From Elysia marginata (Eukaryota > Mollusca > Gastropoda > Plakobranchidae), in NCBI GenBank assembly GCA_019649035.1, contig BMAT01002420.1:411749-436686 (forward strand): DNA of 24,938 nucleotides, given 5' to 3'. Made by a program: the position numbers and the translations under genes. Shown here one piece after another: positions 9,701-21,700 of this stretch. The stretch's first letter is position 1. Every line of letters starts with the position of its first letter. The notes beneath the pieces were generated by a model. That model saw only the letters and a program-made list of their open reading frames with translations, did no database searches and had not been told where the DNA came from.

Positions 9701-12700
9701 AATGCTATTTTCTACCAAATTTCCCAGGTAGGTGGGCTTTTCTAGTGACCTCTTCTTATTTGAGATGTAAATGATCATGTATTTGATTGTGAGAAAGACA
9801 GAGAAAAGAAAGGAATGTTGCATTTAACATAAGATTTGAGTTAATCAGGAAGTAGAATTTGAGTGCATAATTACACAAGAGCTGAGGTAAATTTTGCAAT
9901 TTAACAATATTGTAAGCTAAATTGGATGATCATTTTAAGGTTAAGTGTAGGTGGTTCTTTTTTTTTTTTTTTTTTTTTTTGGTTGTGTATGTCAGCTTGG
10001 AAAAGGGGGGGGGGGCTTTTTAGATTTGAATCTACAAATCATTAGACATTTTCCAGAAGAAAATAAAAAAACCTTCAATATTATCCTTTTTATTTATTTG
10101 AACCCTTTGAGCCTAGAGCCCCTAAGCCTTAAGTTTACCCTCACCCACTATATTCCATGCAAAGGAAAGTGAAAACCCTGTTTAAAAGGTTAGGGGAGCT
10201 CCTTTAAGTTAATTTTAAACCTTTTGTTTAAGCTGTAATGCTGTGGCAATCCTAGACCAGTTTACTGGTCTTACAGTATTTATAAAAATACTGTGTTTCT
10301 TAAAATAGAGCTAGACTGGTATACTGGTCTTACAGGCTCCACAGGTTAATGGTCTTATTTTTAATTGGGTTTATAATAGTAGATATTAAATAGTCTCTGT
10401 TGTAGTAGACTATTTGATTTCAAATAATGTATGAGTTCTACAAAAAAATTTTTTTTTCATTGCGAAATTAAGGATAGGTAGAGTCACAAGCTTGGAAAGG
10501 TCATCTGCAATCATTCTCAAATTCTTTAATGTGAGGGGATAAAAACTTCTATGAAAATAATGTGGACATATTTTTCCTATGGCTTGTCAAAAAAGTGAAC
10601 CTTTAAAGTAACTTGTGGGGTCTTTTCAAATCAGCAAACCAAGGCAAGTCCTCAAGCTTTCAAACTTATGGCCCTATCCCGTCAAGGTTCACCCAAACAT
10701 CGTCCCTTGAAAACTTCATATCTGATAAAGTGGGGAAAGTCTGTGAGGCTTTTAAAAGTCTGATGCAAAGTGGTAATGACATTGTTGGGCGTTGGTGTTG
10801 ATGGATATGATGTTGCTTTATTTTATGTTGCTGCTTATGTTTTCATGTTTGCTTCCTTCTAATGCTGTAATAAAAAGAATTTACAGCAGTAAAAATTGTT
10901 CATGTAGTTTGATGTTTTGTGTTGGCTGCTGCTTTAAATATTTATTCTTGAGTTCAGGCATGCATGTCAAATGTTATTTATTTATTGATTGTCATCTTCC
11001 ATTTACAGAACCACGAAGTCTGTTGTTTTTGGAGGGTGTTTTTTTTTGTAATGAAGAAATTCAAAATGGATAAATTTTAAGTGCATTTTTAAGGGCTGAA
11101 AAAAAGCTAAAATCAAATGCATTGCAAATTTCAGTACCCTTTTTTGCAAATTTATCTGAGATTAGTAAAATTTTATTTGTTCAAATTAACACAAACTACT
11201 TGCAGGACACAGCGTATTTATCTGGTATAGGGTGAATTAGTCAGATTTCGCAGTTCTCATTGAAATTTTCAGATTAAGCAACTCACACAGTTTAAGAGAG
11301 CAGCTCTTTTATTGCACAACCAGTATTCTTTATGTTTTATCATCTTCTTTTGGTCATCAAAAAAGGAGCATTTATTTGACTAGGTTAGTGACTTCGTTTG
11401 GCTATGATACATTTTTGCTTTTATTTCTGTCATTACATATGTTATTAGTATTGTTATTGTTATTATTATACTCTGTTGCATTATTAAGTATACACTGTGT
11501 TTAGATGACAGTAACTGGCTTCACAATAAAACGATCTTCTTGAAATTTTAGGGAAAACTAATTCAACCAATTTTGAATACGACACAATCAACAAAAACCT
11601 GAAAAGTTGAACATAACAGGTTTATTATTGACTTACAAGAGTGTGGGATGATAAAAATAGGTTACACGCTCAGTAGCGTGTATGATGTCCTCTTGAAAGG
11701 ATGACGGCCTGACATCGTCGCCGCATAGAACCAATCAATCGCTGGACTGCCTGTTGAGGTATGTTGTCCCACTCTTCATGCAATGCTCTCTCAAGCTGGA
11801 GAAGAGTCTGAGGTTGTGGTTGTCTCATTCTAACGCGGCGATCAAGCAAGTCCCATAAATGCTCGATGGGATTCAAATCAGGTGAGTAAGGAGGCCATGG
11901 ATGTAGAACTGGGATATTGTTTTCGTAAAGAAACTGGTTGGTTATTCGAGCTCTATGTGCTGAGGCATTGTCTTGCATAAAGGTTAGTCCTTGGTTGTGA
12001 ATGGCTGGGAACACATGTGGGCGAAGAATCTCGTCGATGTATCGGCGAGCCGTCAAGTTGCCATGAACAGTCACAAGTGGAGTCTTGCCAGCGGCTGTAA
12101 TTCCTCCCCACACCATCACACTTCCACCACCAAATGCTCTGGCCTGACTGAGACATTGAGGAACGAATCTTTCATTTACTCTCCGGAATACGCGTTTTCT
12201 CCCATCTTGACTTTCCAAAAGAAACTCGGATTCACCGGAAAACATGTGGTTATTCCATACCTGACGAGGCCAAAATGAATGTATTCTTGCCAAATCAAGC
12301 CTGTTCCTGATGTTGTAGGGCGTCAATCTGGTGCGGCAAACTGGTCGCCTTGGGCGAAGCCCAAAAGTTTTAAGCCTTCTCAACACAGTCCATTTTGAGA
12401 TTGGATTGTTCTGTCGTATATTGTTGATTTCGGCCGTGGTCTGGCCTGCCGTTTTAAAACGATCCCGTAGATGTGACAGGCGTATAAAAGTATCTTCTCT
12501 GTCAGTTTTTTCTTCTACCAAGACGACGAGGTCGATCCTTTTGAAATCCAGTTGCTCTTTCAGGCTGCAGTGTTACGTATACAGTTCTTCTTGTCACATT
12601 AAAATGGTGCGCAACAGTGGAAACTGAGACCCCGCCACGGATCATTCTAATAAGCTGGTTTCGTTCGTTTTCTCTTAAGCGTAGCATCTTGAAAACGTAG

Positions 12701-15700
12701 TTAACATAAGTTTTATCACCGATTTATTGTTTAAAAAACGATACAGGTTCGATGTGTACTTCTTTCTTAAACAAATCATTGCTGTGTCATGAGTAATTTT
12801 TAAAAAACATTGAACATACAACACGCACACAGCAACAAAACTGCTCAAGCGAGACGAAATTTGAAAACTACTCACCAGAGACAATTGTGTCAGGTAGTCA
12901 GTGTGTAAATTTGAAGTTTATCGGTTGGATAGATTTTTGTCAATCAAGCTTTAAAAAGTGTATACTTAAAAATGCAACAGAGTATATTTAATACCAATTT
13001 TCATATTCATTATTATTGTTATAATTGTCATATTTTTAATATTATTTTTTTTGCTAATTATAGTTATTATTATTCTTTTAATATTATTTCTGTAATTGAG
13101 GCTACTATCCCTACTTCTGCTGCTGCTGCTACTACTACTGCTGCTACTACTACTGCTGCTACTACTACTGCTACTGCTGGTATAATTACTAATTCTACTT
13201 CTACAACAATGGCTACAATTACTATTACTACTACTACTGTTGCTACGACTACTACTACTACCACTACTACNNNNNNNNNNNNNNNNNNNNNNNNNNNNNN
13301 NNNNNNNNNNNNNNNNNNNNNNNNNNNNNNNNNNNNNNNNNNNNNNNNNNNNNNNNNNNNNNNNNNNNNNNNNNNNNNNNNNNNNNNNCTACTACTACTA
13401 CTACTATTACACTACTTCTATTATACTACTTCTACTACTGCTCACAGATTATCCATTCAAGATGTCTAAGATGTAGTGCATGGAAGATATTGAATATGTT
13501 AACATATAGTGCACCAGTGCCTGGTAGCAAAAAATTTTATGTGAAATATTAGTTAGGCTCAAGAGTAGCTGGTGTCCTAGAGTTAACAAAGAAGCCCCCA
13601 TCATTCTTTTGTGTTAACACATCTGACTTCAGCCATGAAGTTTTTTTGTGGCTGATATTTGTGATGCAGCTAATAAGGGAATTTGTTGTGTGCCCCTTGA
13701 CACATTTTTTTTATTTCTAAGTGCATGGCTGAAGTATGTCAATTTTCTTTCATTGATGATTTTCGTCACTAGTTCATTGTTTATTTTAGCGTAAAAGTTC
13801 AGCAACTTGCCACTGTGTACGCAAGTTTATTCACTAAAAATTTTTTTTTTTTAAGTTTATCCAGCTTGACAGGCTAGGAAAAATGTTATCACCATGTTGC
13901 CTACATTATTAAACAGCTCTATGCTCACTTAGCTTGTAAAACATTTTTGTGTCGTGCACGTGGAGCTCAGGATGGCAAATGGTTTTTGTCCACAAACTGA
14001 TGGGAAATATACATGCATGTTAGAATCAATGTCTTGCATAGTTTAAAAAATGAGTCGAGTTGTCGAATTTTGACATTTAGAGATGTATGCTTATTTTAAA
14101 GGCGTTTATGAACCTATTAAGGCAGTGAAAATATTTTTTTGATATCTCAATTATAACCAGTGTTATTGATTTTGGAAGGTAGGGGATCTGTGAGAACAAT
14201 TCTCATGAAAATGAGAACAATGCGTATAACAATTTCGTAACGCTAAGGATACTGTGAGTCCACTAAGCTATTCTTTACTTGAGTATCTTTTTCCAACCAT
14301 GACTTCAATGGCTTTTTTGTTGTATAAGATGAAATGTATATATAATATATACACCAAGAAAAATATCTATCAAAATTTGACCCATTGATAGAAAATGTCA
14401 GTTTTTTTCAATTGAAACACGAATTCAGTTTGACTCATTTGTACTTGTACAAAAAAGCCATCATTAGAAATCTTTTAGTTTCTTAAAAAAATTACATGTT
14501 TTTTTTTTTATAGAATTTTTGAATAATTTCTCTGGATGGATTTTTCTTGTGAACCTACTTCACCAAACCTCTGTAGTTAGTAAGTCAGCAGGAAAAGTTT
14601 CAGTTCACATAAATAATGAGACTTTACAAAGTAAAGTTGTTTCCCTGAAGTTTATTTTCCGAATAATTTGAACAATTTGCTTGATAAGTTGGTAGTAGGA
14701 CAATAAAAAACACTTTATTAGACAATTGATAGAGATCAAAATATAGAGGTCACTTTTTAACAACTTTACGTAAGTGTACACCTTACCCATTAAATTGTAA
14801 TGAAGATCCTAAACCTGCCTTCAATTCTTTAAAAAGATGTTTATCCTGTGCTTTGAGGTGCCTGCTGTCAACAGGTCTAGATCATGTGCAATGTTTTGAT
14901 GAAAAAAAAACTTATTTGAAGTCTACAAAGTTGTGGATCTAGATCTGTATAAATGTTTGGATTTTCAAAAAAATGTATGTATATTTTTAAAATATTTACC
15001 TACGGCTCTCTTTTTCATTGAAAGTTTTTAATAAATTATTGAAGTAGGTCTTTTTCAACTGACAAATTTCAGTGCCTGTAAATGAGAGTGCAAGTAGGGC
15101 GAATGGAACTGATAGCGACCACAGTTCCCTGGATGATGACGATGATATTGACAGTGACGATGAGCGATTTCGCACAGATCAAGATGAGGTAAATTGCATT
15201 CTAATTTTTTTTGCTACCACCATGAAATCTGTATTATTTTGATAGGTGTATTATTTTGAAAGGTGTTTATTTTTGTTCTATTGTATACAATCAATAGAAA
15301 TGAATTTCTGATGGTCTATCCTACATATATTTTCCTTTTTTTTCATAGCCATACGATGATCAGCCAGAATGTCCTGAACCAGCTGAGAGAAGAAGTCCTG
15401 AGGACCTACGAATGTACGAAACTTTCTTTCCAGAACTGCATGAAGAGGTTTGTGATACAAAGTTTAATTCATTCTTCTTTTATAGTTTTACTCTCACATG
15501 AGTTTGTCTTTAACCATTGTAATTTAAATAGTTTATTATAAAATATCAGAAGGTAACGGAAGTATTGGCTCAAAACATAGGTGTTGATATAATGCAATAA
15601 AAAAAAGCAAAAAAAGAAAATGAGCTATTCTGTTTAAAGCTGATAGTGGCATTTCCATCAAGCATGCCTTGCTTATACCTCTCCTCTTGTTGAGAGGAAA

Positions 15701-18700
15701 GCAAGGCTGAATCAAGGAAAAACAGATTTTGCTTCAAAATGGAATAGACTTCACTTAAGTTTAAGCTTGAGGAAGTCTTATTCTCTGTTTAAACCCAAAA
15801 TCAATGTGGTCTCAGCCCTGATTTGGATACATTCATTTAGCAACAGGGCCTATGTTTTAGAAAAACAATATCCCTTAATTTATCTAATTACCGAAATTAT
15901 AGGCTTAATGTTTTACTTGCATGAAAGATGTTTTATCCTTTTTGTTTGGGCTCCTAAAATTCAATTTAAATATTCTGTTTTATTGTTAACTTTTTCCAGA
16001 ATCTTTCTAGTCTTTACAGATATTCTCTTTACTTGCATGTATCAAAGCGTTCCATCTTAGTTCACGAGAAATGTTTAGCGGGAAAATGTAATATAATATA
16101 AGCATCTAGACTTTAGCTCTAAAGTTGGCAAAATCTGTTTCCCTTTTTAGATGAAAAGTTGGCCTGACTTTAACGTCGTGTCTCAATGCTTTTTGTTTCA
16201 GGTTATGCCATCAATTTGCACGGACAGGCCCACTATTCGAAGATCAGTGTCAGGATTTTTAAGCTCAAGACAGTCTGAATTTTATGGAATGAAGCATGTA
16301 GCATCTGATGCTACACTTTATGATTTACATAGGAGAAGTGGGCGGGAATTTTCTACGCTATGTGATTTGGAGCTGAAAGGTGAACATGCATTTGTGCTTC
16401 CAATTTTACATTCACTTCCGTATGGGTCAATATTACATGGTATTTAAAAAACTTTACTGTGAATTATTAACCTCTACTCAAAAATTTATCAACCTTTCTG
16501 CCTGCTCAAACAGTACTTTTACAGTTGTTAAAAAAAAATATCTCTGTGAGTGTTATTTTTCAAATTTTGGTTTTGGACAGAAAACTTGTAATTAGACTTT
16601 TGTAGCAAAATATCAAATATTGTTTCAGCAAAATTGGCATGATATTTTTTACATTATATATATTCAACAAATGACTTGACAGATTCCCTTAGCAACTATT
16701 TAAATTTTTTTTTTTCAAATAAAAGAAATGCAGGTTTTGTTTATAGCTGTTAACAAAAATTTTATCGGTCGCCTAAATTTGAAATTCAACCCTTTGCAAT
16801 GCTGAAAATCTAGCTTTCGATTCAAAGATTTAGAACAATTAAAATAAGTATTTCCATGTGATATGTCCATTTATTTTTATTACCTAAAAATTTTAAAAAA
16901 AAATATTTTGTTTATGCTGCAAATCAATTGAAACTTAATTACCTGGACAACTTTAATTACTTGGACTCAACTGCTCTGTATAGATTAAAGACCCTACCAC
17001 ACTTTCTGACCACTCTATACTCTCAATTTGAGTTGCTATAATAATAATGTGCTTACAAAATTTTACAGGTAAAGCCGATGAGAAGAGCGTCAGTGCCATC
17101 AACCTCAAAACAGGCTCCAGTGTGATATCTTTGGACCTTATTGGGATTCGACAACAACAGCATCAACCAGGGGGTGGCCAAACGCCATCTACTACTGCAA
17201 GGCGAAGCCTTCTGCCTTCTTCAGGGGTGAGGGCAGGCAAACAGAGGCGTAGGCCATCTCTGTCCTCACAGCAATTGATGAGAGAGGGCAGGAGGAACGG
17301 CAGCCGGCGTCTGTCAAGCACCAGAGTGGATGAATCTTCTGCTCTGATGGAGGGGGGAAATGGCACATCTGTCACGTTTCCTGCAATTGAGTCTGAAGAG
17401 AGTGATCAGGTAACGTATAAAAAATCAATTATTAGTGAAGTTACAGTCTAGCTCTGCCTTGTTTAAACCTCATGGGAATTAAGTATATCATCTTGTTTAT
17501 GCCAATCTAACAGATAGTTTTTAATTAAAGCCAAAGAATGAAGTACACTGTATGCCGTAACATTATCCAAACTTTGAAATATCTAAGTATTCCATTCTTC
17601 TGGATCTGGACTCAACTGCACACTTGGAATTTATAATCATCTCTCTTTGTACTAATATGACTCTCCTTTCAGTTTTCATCTCAGAAAGCAAATGTGATCT
17701 CAAAGTACATTTAGATACTTTTGTTCATTTTATTTCTTTCTTTTTTTAACTCGGCCAGGCAACATCTTTTAGTAGTGATGATTTGGATGACGACTATTGC
17801 GAGTTCAGTCATGACCCTCAGTTGTACTCTCAGACAGCAGCAGATACACACAGTGTTCATAGGTTTCAAAAACTGGCATTTCCCGATCTATATGGTGCAA
17901 AAGGGCCTGTTAAAATTATCGAGTCCTTGATGTCACGCAAGTTTGGAGTTCAAAGGTAAAAGTTATGCAGCTGACTGTCCTTAGCACGGTTTTTGTCTAA
18001 TTATTTTGTGGAAATATAATGGAAACCTTATAATGAAAAAAAATGAATTTTATTCTTTGCTTGGTTGTATTTGTGGAGCATCTATTTATGAAGATTAGAA
18101 TTAGAGAAGAAAGAAAAATTACATGCATAGAAGAAGTAGAGAAGAAAGAACAAGGTAAATGATAGCTCAGGGCAGGCAGATGTTGATATATATTGGTTTC
18201 CTTGATGCTTTTGCTCAGAGGACCTTGAATGTTGATATGATATCAAAATATCTAGACCTTAATTGTTGATTGAGGTCAGCAGGCATAGAAAAAGGCGAAA
18301 AGCGCAGCATTCTTGAGGTTATGATAGCATCCTGCCACCTGCATTTTCCACAATCAAACGTACCAGGGTCTAGGTAGTAGACCGACAGGTGCTTGTTCTG
18401 GCAGTCAATGGTCTACAGTACTACTAATTGTGATCACCCAATGGCGATATGTTTTTTGCTATATGTTTGTTTGGTAGGGCAATATTCCGAGCTAGTAGGT
18501 GACCGCTGGATGGTGGAAGCCAAATGCTGATATCAAACCCTCAATTTCTCAATGTATGCGATTGTTATGAGGGCAATACATCAACAGATACGATTAATAG
18601 AAGTGGGATAATTGCCCAGCCCTACTAAATGGAGATAGATAAAGTTGTATGAACAATGCCTTCAGATTCTATTGTTGAACGTATTTCTCACCAGCTGTTA

Positions 18701-21700
18701 TCCACTTTTTTTGTCTGTTTTGTGTTGTTCTGACTTTTTATTTCTCTTCCCTGGTCTCTATTTCTCTATATCTCTCTACCCCCCCCCCCCCAGACTGCCT
18801 TCTCTTTTTTCTCTGGTTCTTTTCCTTCTTCCATTATCCCACCCCTCTTTCCCCTACAATCTCTCTCCTTTCTCCTTCTCTCTGTCCCCTCTTTATCTCC
18901 TTTTTTTCACTTTCTCAAACAACTGAATGTATTCATAAAAACTGAAAAGAAAATTCTTTTTTTTTCTACTTCCAGGGCTAAAATATTTGAGGATATTGAC
19001 CGCATGATTCATATTGATCAGCTGTGTGACAAGGTTGTATATGACTTAGACTTGGTCGTGTCAGATGCTGGAGATAAGTACACAGGGTCCAAGTCAAACC
19101 TACTAAACAGAGATGAGCTTAGGTAAGAGTTTGTTTGTGGAGAAATCATCATCATCATCATCCAGTGCCTTGCCGCATGGCGTTGGCGATCATGCCCCTC
19201 CACACATTACGCTCTCTTGTCGTTTTGATCATTTCTACCGTAGAGCCCACTCCAAGCCAAGACCCCAGCTTGTCGGTCGTTTTCTCTTGTAGTCTTCCTC
19301 TACCACGCCTCCCCATAAACATTCCAGTCGTCACAAGGTGTTCCTGTCTTTCTCTTCTCATGATATGGCCGAAAAAGGTAGCTTGTCGTTTTCTTATTTT
19401 ATTTATTAGTGCTCTCTTGGTCTTTGTTTCACTTAAAACTGTATCGTTTGTTTTTTTTCGTAATCCATGGTATTCTCATCATTCTTCGTAGGAACCACAT
19501 TTCCGTCGCCTCTAACCTGCCTCGCGTTTGTTTTGATATTATCCAGGTCTTGCATCCATACATCAATATGGGTTCGATGTAGCATTCTAGGACTCTTTTT
19601 CTTGTTTCGATAGACATGTGTGGGTTTGTCAAGATGTTTTTCATTCGTTTAAATATGGTTTTGGATTGGGCTATTCTTGATGAGATTTCTGAGGTGTCTC
19701 TGCCATCGCTTGAAATAAGGGCTCCTAAATATTCAAACTGGTCTCGTTGTTGGAGTTTGGTGTCATTTATATAGATTTTGATGTTTGGGGGTGCTTCTTT
19801 GCGGCTGACTACCATGATTTCGGTCTTTTTGCTGTTTAATTCAAGCCCTCTCTTTTGACTTTCTTCTCTGACAATATGAAGGAGATGTAAGTTTTTTTGC
19901 GTTTTCTGCAATAAGGACAATGTCATCGGCATATCTCAAGTTGTTAATGATGTGTCCTCCTATGTAAATCCCTCTCAGTCCTTCTATACTTCGCATGATG
20001 AGCTCGCTGTAGAGTGAGAACAGGTCATGAGAAAGGATGCAACCTTGCCGGACTCCTCTTTTTATTTTCTGGTATGTGCTGGTTTCTCCTTCAACTCGCA
20101 TTGCTGCCGTTTGTTCCCAATATATATTTTTGATAACTCTGAGGCCTTTTCCCTTTATCTTTATCTGTGTTAAATCTTTCATAATTTCATCATATCTCAC
20201 CCTGTCAAATGCCTTTGTGTAGTCTATAAAGCAAAAGTAAACATCTTTTTGCACTTCTATTGCTCTCTGTATCAATGTGCGCAATGTATATATTGCGTTT
20301 GTTATTCCTTTTCCTTCTACAAAACCATACTGTTCATCCCCTATCTCTGGTTTGATTTTACTTCTAATCCTCATCATGACAACTCTTAGAAGAATTTTTG
20401 TCACGTGGCTCATTAAGCTTATCATATGATGGAGTTCGCATTCTGTGGCTCCTGGCTTCTTTGGAAGTGCAATGAAGACTGATCTGAGATGTCTGCTGGT
20501 ATTTCCCATGTATCGTATATTTTGTTCAGAAGGGATGTCAGCTTTTCGACCCTGTATTTTTCCAAAGCTTCTATCATTTCCACCGCCACTCCATCTGGAC
20601 CTGTTGCTTTACCTGCTTTTATTTTCCTTATTGCGGCACGAACCTCATCTTTCATAATGGGCGGACCTGCAAAGTTTCTTTTCATTATGTTATGATCGTG
20701 CTTTCTGTTGTCGTCAAAGAACTTGTGTATGTACTCTGCCCATCTTTCCAGTATCTTATCTTGCTCCATTATAATGTTACCATTCTTTGCTTTCAAGCAG
20801 CCTGTAGATGAACACGTCTTCCTACCTACTACCTCCTCTGTATTTTTGTATATCATGTTAGGCTTTGTTTTACCATGTAGATCCATATTCTTGCATTTTT
20901 CGTTTAGCCAATTTTCTTTAGCTTCATCGCATTTCTTCCTTATTTGTTTATGCAAAGTTTCGTACGCGTCTTTGTTGTTTTTTGCTTGTCATCTTTTGTC
21001 CATCATTTCTAGAATTTCATTTGTCATCCATCTCTGCTTCGCTCTACGCTCTGTTGGTGGAATCTCCTCTGTTGCTGCTACAGTGATAGCTGTTTTGAGT
21101 TGATGCCATTGTTCTTCAGGTTCTTCTAGTTCGCCCAGTAGTTGGAATTTTATTTCTGACCTTTACAGAATATCTTTGACGTAGAGATAGGTCTGACTTC
21201 AACAACGTTAAGTTCAGTTTGATGTTTCTAGGTCTTCTCTTTACGTTTTTAAGTTTAAGCCTAAACCTTGCTGTCGCAAGTATATGATCACAGATATATA
21301 ATGCAAGGAACCAAAAAAATGTGGAGAAATATAATGAAATAAATAAAAGAGATGTCCAACCCTTTCATGAAGAAGTGCGCTCATAATGTGGATGAATTCC
21401 TTGGGTTTTTCTTTTCAATAATTGTAGTTGACATGTATGGTTCATATATGACTCAGGAAAATTGGTGTATTTGTTTTAAAGTTTTATGAGTTTATGTGTC
21501 AATTTTTGTGTGTGTGTGTGTTTTGCTTTTTTGTTGTTTTTTTTGTATGCGCATTGCGACTTTCCACATATCAGAGAGCTCTAACCCTAGAAGTGTCACT
21601 TATTAATTTTTATGTCATAATTTCCATAAGTGTTAGTTCTAAAAAATAAATTTCCTGTTTGTAGAGCAGATATGATAATACACTTTTATGTTATTAAAAC

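Noticed and set aside
11991..12627. Plus-strand ORFs inside the Tc1-like element
   Set aside because: They are shadows of the minus-strand transposase, which carries the recognisable motifs.
13070..13476. Open frames with poly-Thr, poly-Leu or poly-Val across the triplet array
   Set aside because: They arise from the CTA/CTG repeat on both strands and span the N gap. There is no start context or conserved sequence.
15767..16060. 97-codon ORF in intron 11 as a small gene
   Set aside because: Its hydrophobic, AT-driven composition looks like chance, there are no suitable splice sites in phase, and it lies between two well-joined exons.
18476..18627. hAT-like remnant with GTAGGGC ends
   Set aside because: The facing ends match over only about 10 bases with a gap, and no 8-bp target duplication is visible.
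18645..18926. 93-codon Pro/Leu/Ser ORF
   Set aside because: It is a product of the C/T-rich intronic tract, including a C13 run.
20037..21103. Plus-strand ORFs inside the LINE region
   Set aside because: They are complementary shadows of the minus-strand reverse transcriptase fragments.
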